NCBI RefSeq assembly: GCF_003651185.1
Contig: NZ_RCDC01000004.1
Coordinates: 792,659 to 856,658, forward strand
DNA length: 64,000 nt
Reading direction: 5' to 3'
Source of the DNA: Stenotrophomonas rhizophila
GTDB lineage: Bacteria > Pseudomonadota > Gammaproteobacteria > Xanthomonadales > Xanthomonadaceae
Numbering within the stretch: the first letter of the stretch is position 1; each line of letters begins with the position of its first letter. A program made the position numbers and the translations under genes. The notes beneath the pieces are model-generated. The model saw nothing but the letters and a program-made list of their open reading frames with translations. It was not told where the DNA came from and did no database searches. Of this stretch, positions 33,525 to 42,300 are shown one piece after another.

Positions 33525-34130
33525 TTACTCCGTGCGACCAATTATTCCATCCAAGCCTTGGGCAGCCAAGCGCGCAGAGTTCAACAGGCGCGGATGCTCC
33601 TGACCACGCCGAGCGTTCGCGGAAAGACCGATCATGACGGTGCTGATGTAGTCCGTCACTCGATAGGCCGCATCAGGGTGGCGAGCAGCGACGAAATCGC
33701 GAATTGCCTCTTCGGCGCGCACCAGAAATTCACTGGCCGCTTGCTTAGCGTCATGATCATTTGATTGCGCTCCTTCAATCACCAAACACCCTGCGGCGCC
33801 CGACTTCCCAGCGTATCGGCATGCAGCCTCCTCAAGCACGGCAGCCAGGCACTCGATGACAGGCCGATCAGGATCCAGCAGCTCTTGCAGCGGGATTGCT
33901 CCTTCATACTCATACTTGCACAGCGCCTTAGAAAAAAGGCATGCCTTGCTCCCGAACGCAGCGTAAAAGCTTGGCGGATTTATCCCCAAGCAGCTCGTGA
34001 TATCCGCGACACTCACTCCATCGTAGCCACGCTCATGGAACAGGCGCTGCGCGACACCGATGGCGGCATCTGGATCGAAGATCCTGGGACGCCCTCTAGG
34101 ACGAGTTTTTTTTGTATCGATCACTAACAA
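33525..34130 (-). CDS. bdcR: TetR-family regulator BdcR-like
   Basis: 201 residues. The N-terminal HTH reads VSVADITSCLGINPPSFYAAFGSKA. The whole protein follows E. coli BdcR (YjgJ) as I recall it, including AAGCLVIEGAQS and DYISTVMIGLSA. It is divergent from bdcA, 69 bases away between starts, the same arrangement as in E. coli, and should repress bdcA. An inverted repeat overlapping the bdcA -10 (34160-34175) is the likely operator. Confidence 0.82.
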   Translation of the reverse strand: MLVIDTKKTRPRGRPRIFDPDAAIGVAQRLFHERGYDGVSVADITSCLGINPPSFYAAFGSKACLFSKALCKYEYEGAIPLQELLDPDRPVIECLAAVLEEAACRYAGKSGAAGCLVIEGAQSNDHDAKQAASEFLVRAEEAIRDFVAARHPDAAYRVTDYISTVMIGLSANARRGQEHPRLLNSARLAAQGLDGIIGRTE

Positions 34131-34135
34131 ATTCC

Positions 34136-34175
34136 TTGACGGGCGCCTCGAACGCTTTGTATAGTAGATCCTATA
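34136..34175 (+). promoter_or_regulatory. bdcA promoter with overlapping operator
   Basis: TTGACG (34136-34141), 18-base spacer, TATAGT (34160-34165). The inverted repeat TATAG-N6-CTATA spans 34160-34175 and overlaps the -10, a good place for BdcR to block transcription. Confidence 0.6.
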
Positions 34176-34199
34176 TTAATGACCCAAGAGTGTCCACTG

Positions 34200-34910
34200 A
34201 TGGTTTTTGAAAGCAAGAAGATATTGGTCCTGGGCGGTAGTCGCGGGATTGGAGCAGCCATCGTCCGCCGATTTGCCGCAGACGGCGCCTCCGTGACATT
34301 TACGTACAACGGATCCCCACAAGCAGCACATGCGCTTGCGTCTGAAACAAACGCTGTCGCCGAAGAGACCGATAGCGCAGATCGCGACGCGGTCATCGCG
34401 CGCGTCAGCAACACCGGGCCTCTTGACGTTTTGGTTGTCAATTCGGGCATCGGGATCTTTGGTGATGCATTGGACCAGGACCCTGATGCCGTGGACCGCC
34501 TGTTTCGCATCAACGTGCACGCGCCTTACCATGCTGCAGTTGAGGCGGCTCGCAAAATGCCCCACGGCGGCCGCATTGTTGTGATCGGCTCCGTGAACGG
34601 AGACAGGATGCCCGTCCCAGGGATGGCGTCATATGCTGTGAGTAAATCCGCGCTACAAGGGTTGGCTCGCGGATTGGCAAGGGACCTCGGGCCCCGAGGC
34701 ATTACGATCAACGTAGTTCAGCCCGGCCCGATCGATACGGATGCCAACCCCGCCAACGGTCCCATGAAGGATATGTTTCATGACTTCATGGCCATCAAGC
34801 GCCACGGTCGCCCCGACGAAGTGGCCGGAATGGTGGCTTGGCTGGCTGGCCCTGAGGCAAGCTTTGTTACAGGAGCCATGCATACCATTGATGGTGCATT
34901 TGGGGCTTGA
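34200..34910 (+). CDS. bdcA: SDR-type protein BdcA (c-di-GMP-linked biofilm dispersal)
   Basis: 236 residues from the ATG at 34200. An ATG at 34179 lies only about seven bases after the expected transcription start, so it is less likely. Rossmann motif GGSRGIGAA, active-site IGSVNG and YAVSK are present. The C-terminus (EVAGMVAWLAGPEASFVTGA) is nearly identical to E. coli BdcA from memory. In E. coli BdcA promotes biofilm dispersal and has been reported to bind c-di-GMP. Divergent bdcR is the expected regulator. Confidence 0.85.
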   Translation: MVFESKKILVLGGSRGIGAAIVRRFAADGASVTFTYNGSPQAAHALASETNAVAEETDSADRDAVIARVSNTGPLDVLVVNSGIGIFGDALDQDPDAVDRLFRINVHAPYHAAVEAARKMPHGGRIVVIGSVNGDRMPVPGMASYAVSKSALQGLARGLARDLGPRGITINVVQPGPIDTDANPANGPMKDMFHDFMAIKRHGRPDEVAGMVAWLAGPEASFVTGAMHTIDGAFGA

Positions 34911-35639
34911 TGATCTAAGAGCCTCTCAACTCGAGAGAGCAATATATGAGTTGAGAAAGGCCGTTTTAGCCATCGTCCTTGGACCCTGCGCCAGTCCGCA
35001 GATTGCTCGACTCATGCGACGGCGCTTTCTTTCCCTTTGCATGAACGCCAGCTCGCGTGCTTTCGGGAAAATGCACCCCTAAACTGAACGAATGCGATGG
35101 CAGCACTCTCGCCCCTAAGGCGGAAGCGTCTGCCAACGCTCGATAGTTGGCTACAGGAGGCACGCACACGGACCGGTGTGGGATCTACGATCAACGCGCC
35201 CGGCGCACCTAAAGTAGTCTGAAAGCCTTACCCCGGCCGTCAGCCTGCACACTTGACAGTTGGAGTTCATTTAAGTGCCGCGCGCCGCCTTACATGGAGC
35301 GAGTGCGGATGCCAGGAAGCTCGCAACCAAAAACGGGGCGGTCCATTCCCCGGGCTTCCGGCCGAGCCCAGGCACCGAAGATGGATAGGTGTGTTTGTCA
35401 ATCAAAAGCGATGCGTAACTAGATCGGATCACCGTTTTTCTGACAGAGACCGAATTACCACTGAGCGTCCGCAAGACAGCCAAAAATCAGGCTTCCTGAG
35501 GCTTCACCTTCGACTTTTGGCCACGATTTACAAGCTCTGGAAGTAGCGGCAGCCCAACTTCAAAGCAGTCCTACAGCGCCGTAAAGTTCAGCGTCTTCAC
35601 GACGGCCTTAGGGAAAGCGGAGGGGGCTGCTTTTTTATG
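34911..35639. other. Gene-free stretch between bdcA and transposase remnant
   Basis: About 730 bases with no supported gene. Short frames in all phases lack family matches. Together with the remnant that follows it looks like a scar of past insertions. Confidence 0.4.
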
Positions 35640-36108
35640 CGTGGTTGCCAGGATCATTGGGCTACCAAACAGGCTCCGAGGTATTGCGCCGTCCACCCGA
35701 CAACCACTGGGCTGGCAGCCGTGACGCGCGGGCAAGGCCTGCACTGCATCAGCCGGCCTGGAGCAGGCGAAGATCGCGGTACGGCACGCCGGGTCGAGCG
35801 CGGTAGCTTTTCCTGCTGCGCTCGGACAGCGGCCTAGCCTTCACCAGCCGTGACTACAAGCCCTTGGTGCGCTGATACGGCTTTAGGCAGGAATTCATCG
35901 CGCCACACTGCCCACGCAAGAACGGAGTGGTGGAATAAGCGATACGGACATTTAAGGAGCAATGCGTGCATCGTCACCGGCTTGAGAGCCAGGCCTACGC
36001 TTTGCGGGTCATTGACAACCGGATTGCCTTCTACAATCAGCAGCGGCCCATCAAGCACTGAAGATGGTGACCTCGGATGCGGCCTATGCCGCTACATTAA
36101 CGGCGTGA
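35640..36108 (+). pseudogene. Degraded IS3-type transposase
   Basis: From about 35809 one frame reads LLRSDSGLAFTSRDYKPLVR, stop, FRQEFIAPHCPRKNGVVE, stop, then IRTFKEQCVHRHRLES and FYNQQRP. This is the C-terminal part of an IS3-family integrase core with two in-frame stops (35874, 35936) and a frameshift near 36060, before a tail KMVTSDAAYAATLTA. The 5' part is unrecognisable; its left boundary is approximate. Confidence 0.75.
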
Positions 36109-36131
36109 CCTGAGCATAAATCAGCGGATCA

Positions 36132-36524
36132 TTACAGGTCTTCGTAAATCTCAAAGTCCTCCACCAGCCATCCATGGGTATCGGACAGCGCGTCAGCAAT
36201 GTCATTTGGCCCAGCGCATTGCACGACCGCCTCACTGGGAAGCACGCCCTGCCCTTCGCCTGCCCAGCAAATGCCGCGAACTCTATAGATCGCCACCACC
36301 CCTCCGCCGCCCTGAGGAAAAGCCACACTTTCTCCCTTAAGCTGAAGATACCAGCGGATCACGCCCAGCGGGAGGCCGGACTGGCAAACCGCCTCGCCGA
36401 GCGCCGACTCAGGCATCTTAACCGGCGTCAACGCTGGTTTCGCTGCCAAGGTGAGACACTGCCCGACTTCAAACCCTGCCGGTGCCCGCCCCGTGATGTT
36501 CATGCCCGACGGCCAATCGGCCAA
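36132..36524 (-). CDS. Small hypothetical protein overlapping kinase start
   Basis: 130 residues, acidic C-terminus, no signal or membrane segment. It starts head-to-head inside the 5' end of the histidine kinase gene; an internal ATG at 36503 would reduce the overlap. Its codon use and Gly/Val/Ile pattern look coding (for example VIRWYLQLKGESVAFPQGGG). Not recognised; it may be part of the older chromosomal backbone. Confidence 0.45.
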   Translation of the reverse strand: MADWPSGMNITGRAPAGFEVGQCLTLAAKPALTPVKMPESALGEAVCQSGLPLGVIRWYLQLKGESVAFPQGGGGVVAIYRVRGICWAGEGQGVLPSEAVVQCAGPNDIADALSDTHGWLVEDFEIYEDL

Positions 36525-38742
36525 CCCCCTTCGCTTCCTTGCTGGTGAAGGTCAAATGGCGGACATGATTCGCTCCCACGACTGGGCTGACACCCCGATG
36601 GGGCCCGCGGAGACATGGCCGCACTCGCTCCGGACCTCATTGGGCTTCGTGTTGAACTCGACGCTACTGGGAGCTGTGCTGTGGGGACCTGAGCTCCGAC
36701 TGTTCTACAGCGATGGGTATCGGGAGATGCTGGGCGACCGGCATCCAGGCGCATTGGGCCAACCGGTCGTTGATGTTTGGGGCGAGACCTATGCGCCCAT
36801 CGCTGAGAGTTTTGCCACGGTAATGGCGACCGGTCAGGGCTTCGGCAGCAGGGACATCCGCCTGCCCATGGTGCGCGATGGGGTTCAGAAGACCACTCAC
36901 TGGAACGCTACGGCCTCCCCCATTTTCGGAGAGGACGGCTCCATCATGGGGATCTTAAACATCGCCATCGAGATTACCGATCAGGTCAAGGCCAACGCAG
37001 AAAGGGATGAGCAGCATCTGGCGCTAAACAGCGAGAACAAGGCCCTATCGGACTCGGTCGACGTGAGGATCGCCGAGAGGGATAGTGATGTTTCCAAGGA
37101 GCAAGCCTTTGAGCAGGACGCTGAGCGCGGCCAGCTGGCGCTGGCTGCAGGAGCGATTGTCGGGACTTGGAGTTGGGACCTGACCCAGGACCGCTTCACG
37201 ATCGATGAGGCCTTCTCGAAGAGTTTCGGGCTTGAAGATTTGAGCCGACTCAGCGGGATTCCGTTGGCTCGGATTGTCGCCAACGTTCACCCAGATGACC
37301 TTGACGGGCTTGCAGCTGCAATCTCGGAGGTCATTGCACGGGGCGGTGCGTATGCCCACCAGTATCGGGTGCGCCAATGCGACGGCGAGTATCACTGGGT
37401 CGAGGCCAACGGGCGGGTTGAACACGCTCCGGACGGAACGCCCCTTCGTTTCCCCGGCGTGATATTGGACGTGGGTGAAAAACGAGAGCTGGTGGAACAG
37501 AGAGACAATGCTTGGAACGACTTACGGCAACTCAATGCTGCACTGGAAGACCGCATCACCGAGCGCACCCAGGAGCTGATGCAGTCCGAGGAAGCCCTCA
37601 GGCAGTCTCAGAAAATGGAGGCTGTCGGCCATCTGACTGGCGGATTGGCCCACGACTTCAACAATTTGCTGGCAGGAATTCTGGGCGCCCTAGACCTCAT
37701 CGCCCTTCGGCTTGAGCAAGGCCGAACGAAGGACCTAGAGAAATACGTCACCACTGCGCAAGGAGCAGCAGGGCGCGCCGCCGCACTGACGCACCGCTTG
37801 CTGGCCTTTGCTCGCCGGCAGACGCTTCTCCCAGAGCCCACCAGCGTCAATCGGCTCGTCATCGACATGCTAGGCATGATTCAGCGGACCGTTGGCCCGG
37901 GCATCCGTATTGAGAACGTGGCCGCTGCCGGGCTATGGCCCGCCTTGGTCGACCGATCGCAGCTGGAGAACTCGTTGCTGAGTCTCTGTATCAATGCCCG
38001 CGACGCCATGCCCACAGGGGGACGACTGACTATTGAGACCTGTAACCGATGGATCGATCCGGGCATGGGCAAGCAGCTGAACATGCCAGAGGGCGAATAC
38101 CTCTCGATGTGCGTGAGCGACACCGGGGCAGGCATGCCACCGGAAGTCATCGCCAAGGCCTTCGACCCCTTCTTCACCACCAAGCCTCTGGGTGCCGGCA
38201 CGGGACTAGGGCTTTCCATGATCTATGGCTTCGCCAAGCAGTCCGGCGGACAGGTGCGGATCCACTCCGAGGTCGGCGAAGGCTCCATGGTGTGCATCTA
38301 CCTGCCCCGCCACCACGAGGCCGGTGTGGAAGCTGACAAGAGTGTGGCGCCCCTCAAACTGGTTCCGACGAACGCGGGTGAGACGGTCATGATCGTTGAC
38401 GACGAGCCGTCTATCCGGATGCTCCTCACCGATGTGCTGGAGGAAATGAGCTACCACGTCATTCAAGCCGCAGACAGCCAAACCGGCTTGAAAATCCTGC
38501 AGTCCGACGTGCGTCTGGACCTGCTCATCAGCGACGTAGGCCTACCAGGTGGCATGAACGGCCGGCAGATGGCTGACGCGGCGCGGGTCACGCGTCCCAA
38601 CCTGAAGGTTCTGTTCGTCACTGGGTTTGCCGAAAGCGCCATGCTCAACGAGGGTCACCTCAGCCCCGGAATGACGGTAATGACCAAGCCCTTCAATATC
38701 GGCATCCTGACCGAGCGCGTTAGAGACCTTATATCTTTGTAA
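36496..38742 (+). CDS. Hybrid histidine kinase, PAS-PAS-HisKA-HATPase-REC
   Basis: About 748 residues; the exact start is uncertain (ATGs at 36496 and 36502, no clear site). A first PAS-like domain (about 50-160), a coiled coil, a second PAS with a PAC end (about 205-335), then the kinase core: H-box GLAHDFNNLLAGI with the phospho-acceptor His near 385, N-box CINARDAMPTGG, and G-boxes DTGAGMPPEV and GTGLGLSM. A C-terminal receiver has VDDEPS and the phospho-Asp in LLISDVGLPG (about 678). No membrane segment, so it senses a cytoplasmic signal. No separate response regulator is adjacent. Confidence 0.9.
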   Translation: MFMPDGQSANPLRFLAGEGQMADMIRSHDWADTPMGPAETWPHSLRTSLGFVLNSTLLGAVLWGPELRLFYSDGYREMLGDRHPGALGQPVVDVWGETYAPIAESFATVMATGQGFGSRDIRLPMVRDGVQKTTHWNATASPIFGEDGSIMGILNIAIEITDQVKANAERDEQHLALNSENKALSDSVDVRIAERDSDVSKEQAFEQDAERGQLALAAGAIVGTWSWDLTQDRFTIDEAFSKSFGLEDLSRLSGIPLARIVANVHPDDLDGLAAAISEVIARGGAYAHQYRVRQCDGEYHWVEANGRVEHAPDGTPLRFPGVILDVGEKRELVEQRDNAWNDLRQLNAALEDRITERTQELMQSEEALRQSQKMEAVGHLTGGLAHDFNNLLAGILGALDLIALRLEQGRTKDLEKYVTTAQGAAGRAAALTHRLLAFARRQTLLPEPTSVNRLVIDMLGMIQRTVGPGIRIENVAAAGLWPALVDRSQLENSLLSLCINARDAMPTGGRLTIETCNRWIDPGMGKQLNMPEGEYLSMCVSDTGAGMPPEVIAKAFDPFFTTKPLGAGTGLGLSMIYGFAKQSGGQVRIHSEVGEGSMVCIYLPRHHEAGVEADKSVAPLKLVPTNAGETVMIVDDEPSIRMLLTDVLEEMSYHVIQAADSQTGLKILQSDVRLDLLISDVGLPGGMNGRQMADAARVTRPNLKVLFVTGFAESAMLNEGHLSPGMTVMTKPFNIGILTERVRDLISL

Positions 38743-39023
38743 TGCGCCTGCGCTCGAAGGCCGGCGCCGACGCATGGCAGTTCTGAACTGAACTGCTGGG
38801 CGGGTCGCAAGTGTGCAAAGCCCAATGTCTAACGACGATCGTCTGGCTATCCCAAGATACGACGAGTCTGCAGCTGTGGACTTGGCTCGACAAGGAGCCG
38901 AGCTGGTCGGGTCAGAACCCTGCAGCTCCAATGCAGACGCATTCATGCAAGCCTGGCGGCAACCGGAAGACTCGACGGCGTCGCTAGCTGCCATCCCCTG
39001 CCCAACCGGACAATATTTGATTG
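38743..39023. other. Region between kinase and ohr, no gene
   Basis: No supported gene. The 94-codon frame at 38813-39097 lacks family similarity and runs through the ohr promoter. Confidence 0.4.
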
Positions 39024-39051
39024 TTGACAACTGGATTGCTAGCAATACAAT
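39024..39051 (+). promoter_or_regulatory. ohr promoter with perfect palindrome (candidate OhrR box)
   Basis: TTGACA (39024-39029), 16-base spacer, TACAAT (39046-39051). The spacer contains the perfect 12-bp palindrome ATTGCTAGCAAT (39035-39046). A repressor bound there would block RNA polymerase; OhrR, encoded 370 bases after ohr, is the obvious candidate. Confidence 0.65.
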
Positions 39052-39093
39052 ATCTGTCGTCCGACATGGACTGACATCAGCTATGGAAACCTC

Positions 39094-39519
39094 ATGAGCA
39101 CCCTTTACACTGCCAAGGCAACCGCGATCGGTGGACGCAACGGCACCGTACGCAGCGACGACAGCCTGATCGATTTGCAACTTGCCCTCCCCCCGGGACT
39201 CGGCGGCAAAGGCGACGCGACTAACCCCGAGCAGCTCTTCGCAGCCGGCTATGCGGCTTGCTTCGGCAATGCGGTCATCCATACAACACGCAACCAAGAT
39301 GTGAAGATTCTCGATAACGATGTGGAAGTGACTGCGACTGTCGGCATCGGACCGACCGCAACCGGGGGCTTCGGGCTAACCGTGGCGCTGGATGTGACCC
39401 TTACCGGCGTTGACCAGACCAAGGCCGAGGAGATCGTCGCGCAGGCGCATAAGGTCTGCCCGTACTCCAACGCGACCCGCGGCAATGTCGATGTAGCGCT
39501 GTCGGTGCATACGCGCTGA
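39094..39519 (+). CDS. ohr: Organic hydroperoxide resistance protein Ohr
   Basis: 141 residues. It reduces organic and fatty-acid hydroperoxides with two cysteines, here Cys56 (AACFGNA) and Cys122 (KVCPYSNATRGN), both in the Ohr context. The N-terminus (LYTAKATAIGGRNG) is also typical and separates it from OsmC. Cytoplasmic dimer in the family. Controlled by OhrR at 39895. Confidence 0.93.
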   Translation: MSTLYTAKATAIGGRNGTVRSDDSLIDLQLALPPGLGGKGDATNPEQLFAAGYAACFGNAVIHTTRNQDVKILDNDVEVTATVGIGPTATGGFGLTVALDVTLTGVDQTKAEEIVAQAHKVCPYSNATRGNVDVALSVHTR

Positions 39520-39559
39520 GACAGCCTGGCCGATTGGCGAACTATCAGAGAATGGAAGC

Positions 39560-39586
39560 AGCGCTCCTGGGGATTCCAGGAGCGCT
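39560..39586 (+). terminator. Stem-loop after ohr
   Basis: AGCGCTCCTGG and CCAGGAGCGCT form a perfect 11-bp stem with a five-base loop, 40 bases after the ohr stop. No T-run follows, so it may stabilise the mRNA or act as a weak terminator. The rest of 39520-39894 holds no gene. Confidence 0.5.
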
Positions 39587-39894
39587 GGCGGCAGGCGTGA
39601 TCGAGGCAATAGGTCCCAATGCTTGCACGCATTTTCGACGGATCGCCGAACTCTAGCCGGGAAAGGAAGGGCGTATTGGACACAGTGAGCATCGGCAGCG
39701 CGCACGCGCGTTACCAACCAGCATCTTAGGGGATCTCCCTCGGCATGGAGACGCGTATAAATGGCACCGCCGAGTGCTTTGCGCTCTGATTGATCAGCCC
39801 GAGGAGTCAGCTTGCATGTTATCGGCGGCGTTGCCGCCAATGAACTCAGTCACGCGTGTCAGCGTGACCCTTTCCACTATGCAGAGAACTTGCG

Positions 39895-40377
39895 ATGACA
39901 AGCAAAATTCGCGCCAAGAAATCAACCACAACAGAAGCGGAGAACGATCCACTGCTGCTGGATCTGCAAGTCTGCTTCCCACTGTATGCCGCATCCAACT
40001 TACTGACTCGACTCTATCGCCCAGTACTGGAACCGCTTGGACTTACCTATTCACAATATCTGGTCATGTTGGCGCTGTGGGAACGCACTCCTGCCAGCGT
40101 CGGCGGCTTAGGCGAGCGGCTGCACCTAGACTCTGGCACCCTGACGCCGCTGCTCAAGCGCATGGAGCACGCTGGATTCATCCTTCGGCAGCGAGATACC
40201 CAAGACGAACGGCGAGTACTCATCACCCTCACCGCGCATGGGCACGAACTGCGCAAGGCCGCTATGAGCGTCCCGGGTACACTAGCGAAACGACTGGGAC
40301 TAGAGCCGGACGCGATCGCTGAATTGCGTAACTCGGTGAAACGTTTGGTAAGTATCCTCGACGGTGAACGGCGGTGA
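39895..40377 (+). CDS. ohrR: MarR-family peroxide sensor OhrR
   Basis: 160 residues. Winged-helix MarR protein with the peroxide-sensing Cys27 in LQVCFPLYAASNLL, the position used by OhrR proteins. The DNA-binding part includes LHLDSGTLTPLLKRM and the wing QDERRVLITLT. Oxidation of Cys27 should release it from the ohr promoter. The N-terminal 18 residues are extra. Confidence 0.9.
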   Translation: MTSKIRAKKSTTTEAENDPLLLDLQVCFPLYAASNLLTRLYRPVLEPLGLTYSQYLVMLALWERTPASVGGLGERLHLDSGTLTPLLKRMEHAGFILRQRDTQDERRVLITLTAHGHELRKAAMSVPGTLAKRLGLEPDAIAELRNSVKRLVSILDGERR

Positions 40378-40519
40378 CGGTTACCGTTCGATGCTCGGGA
40401 AGCACGCGATCAATCGAGCACCCTGTACTGAGCAGGCATCCCGGCGCGGCGGAAGCGCCACGCGTGCGGACGGCCGGTCCCAGCGGCTGCGGCACTTGAC
40501 GTCTGATCGCTGAGCGGCG

Positions 40520-40720
40520 CTATTCCTGCTGAAAGTGCCGAGCCACCCACGCGACGCGTGCCGCTACTGCGGCCTTAGAGACTGCAGCTTCGGGCACGAC
40601 TGCGTAAAAGCCGTGGCAGCCACCCGCCCATACGTGCAGTTCTGTCTGGACATCCGCCGCCAAGAGCGCGCTGACGTGGCGGCTCAACAGCAGGATCAAA
40701 TGGCGGGCGTGGAATGTGAT
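40520..40720 (-). pseudogene. 3' remnant of an alpha/beta hydrolase
   Basis: The minus-strand frame ending at 40520 reads LLAADVQTELHVWAGGCHGF and then VAARVAWVARHFQQE. This is the C-terminal His-containing segment of an esterase of the HSL/Aes family. Upstream sequence is out of frame and lacks HGGG and GxSxG motifs, so only the tail survives. The upstream limit is approximate. Confidence 0.65.
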
Positions 40721-40820
40721 CTGACAAGATCGATCTCCTGGTTTCCGGGGTGGGAGGAGCATCTGCAAGCGGCGCAAGTCGGGCTGGGGATGATGGGGAA
40801 GGTTCGACATCGTCTTTGCG

Positions 40821-40856
40821 TTGACGTGCGGCTTGGCAGCTTAGGTAGTACACTAC
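40821..40856 (+). promoter_or_regulatory. Probable promoter/operator of SDR-MarR pair
   Basis: TTGACG at 40821-40826; the expected -10 position falls on the inverted repeat GTAGT-AC-ACTAC (40845-40856). The MarR protein encoded downstream (41799) could bind it. Confidence 0.4.
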
Positions 40857-40929
40857 ATTATCGCCATCCGTATTGCGTGCCACTATAGAACATCATGCGG
40901 CGTCGTCCAGACGCCTGAAGGAGCAATTC

Positions 40930-41793
40930 ATGACAGAAACGAAAAAGCTGGTAGCAGTCATAACGGGAGCAAGCCGCGGTCTCGGCAAGGGCATTGCAGT
41001 CGAACTCGGCGCGCGTGGCGCGACCGTGTATGTCGTCGGCCGTACAACCATCGGTATGAGCCAGGTATCGGCAGGGGGGCGGCCGGTGCCCGGCTCGATC
41101 GACGAGGCTGCCGAGCAGGTCACGGCGGCCGGCGGCCATGGCATTGCCGTCGCGTGCGACCTATCAAACGACAATGACATTCAGGCGCTCTTCGAGCGGA
41201 TCAAGGCCGAGACCGGCTACCTGAATATCCTAGTCAACAACGCCGCCTCGCTGCACGACGAGATGGGCAAGCGCCCCTTCTGGGAAGCACCGGTCAAATT
41301 TGCTGACATCATCGATGTCGGCCTGCGCTGCCATCAAGTGGCGACCTACTATGCGGCCCCCTTGCTAGTCGCCGCCGGACGCGGACTGGTCGTCAACATC
41401 TCGTTCTACAGCAACGCCAAGATCCACGATCCAGCCTATTACGCCGCCAAGGCCGGGCTGGACCAGCTGGCGGCCTCGTGGTCGGAGGACTTCACGCCCC
41501 GCAATGTCGCAGCGATCTCTCTGTGGCCCGGCTTCATCCGGACCGAGCGTGGCGAGGCAATGCTGGGCGAAAAGACTGAAGTGTTCGAGGGAATGGGCAT
41601 GGAGAGCACCCGTTATGAGGGCCGTGTCATCGGCGCAGTTTGGGACGATTCAGACATGATGACGCTGACAGGCAAAACGCTGATCGGTGCCGAACTGGGC
41701 GAGCGATATGGCCTATCCGATCTTCCCGGCTTCAGCCCTAAGTCGCTGCGGGAGTTCTACGGTCCGCCGCACCCGCGCTTCGACCTGGATTGA
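40930..41793 (+). CDS. Short-chain dehydrogenase/reductase (1)
   Basis: 287 residues from the ATG at 40930, behind an AAGGAG site. Nucleotide motif TGASRGLGKG (about 12-21), NNAAS, and the active-site Tyr-x-x-x-Lys in PAYYAAKAG. The C-terminal extension (about 30 residues, FSPKSLREFYGPPHPRF) resembles DHRS1-type enzymes. It probably oxidises or reduces a hydroxyl/carbonyl group with NAD(P)(H); substrate unknown. A MarR gene starts six bases after the stop and a reductase-like gene follows. Confidence 0.85.
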   Translation: MTETKKLVAVITGASRGLGKGIAVELGARGATVYVVGRTTIGMSQVSAGGRPVPGSIDEAAEQVTAAGGHGIAVACDLSNDNDIQALFERIKAETGYLNILVNNAASLHDEMGKRPFWEAPVKFADIIDVGLRCHQVATYYAAPLLVAAGRGLVVNISFYSNAKIHDPAYYAAKAGLDQLAASWSEDFTPRNVAAISLWPGFIRTERGEAMLGEKTEVFEGMGMESTRYEGRVIGAVWDDSDMMTLTGKTLIGAELGERYGLSDLPGFSPKSLREFYGPPHPRFDLD

Positions 41794-41798
41794 GCGAC

Positions 41799-42275
41799 AT
41801 GATCGCGGGTGACATTTTGCCTCTGCCCTCAACAACGGGACCAGAAACGCCCAGGCAGGGCGGTGTGGCCGAGCAGCTGTCTTTCGCGCTCTACGGCGCC
41901 GCCAACCGGGTGGTACGGCTGCACAAGCCGTTCCTCGACCCCCTGGGGATCACCTTCCCGCAATTCCTGGTGATCCTGGAACTGCTGAACGGCTCGCCCC
42001 GGACGGTAGGTGAGTTGTGCACGCGTCTGGATATGGACACGGGCACGCTCACGCCGGTGCTCAAACGCCTACAGGCCGCCGGCAGGGTTACGCGCACGCG
42101 CGACGTGAACGACGAGCGCCGTGTGCTCGTCGATCTCACCGAGGCCAGCCGCACAATGGCGAGTGAGATTCACGCCGTTACTGGCAAGATCAGATCAGCC
42201 TGCCAGCTGACTGAAGCCGATGTCTATGACCTGCGGCTGACGCTTGAGGCTTTGGCGCACCCCGCCAGCGAATGA
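41799..42275 (+). CDS. MarR-family regulator (1)
   Basis: 158 residues from the ATG at 41799. It closely resembles OhrR at 39895 in the DNA-binding part (LDMDTGTLTPVLKRLQAAG), but the sensing cysteine is replaced: LSFALYGAANRVV has Ala where OhrR has Cys. It is therefore an OhrR paralogue that responds to something other than Cys oxidation at that site. Likely represses the SDR operon in which it sits. Confidence 0.85.
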   Translation: MIAGDILPLPSTTGPETPRQGGVAEQLSFALYGAANRVVRLHKPFLDPLGITFPQFLVILELLNGSPRTVGELCTRLDMDTGTLTPVLKRLQAAGRVTRTRDVNDERRVLVDLTEASRTMASEIHAVTGKIRSACQLTEADVYDLRLTLEALAHPASE

Positions 42276-42300
42276 GGCACACTGAAAAGGAAAGGCCATC

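Noticed and set aside
33481..33637. ATGAAGAAGTCCAAC after the IS, like the start of another IS3-type orfA
   Set aside because: Only about 15 bases match that pattern and the frame then becomes a short repeat; too little to call a remnant.
38542..39297. 251-codon minus frame across kinase end and ohr
   Set aside because: It lies antisense to two well supported genes and has no family features.
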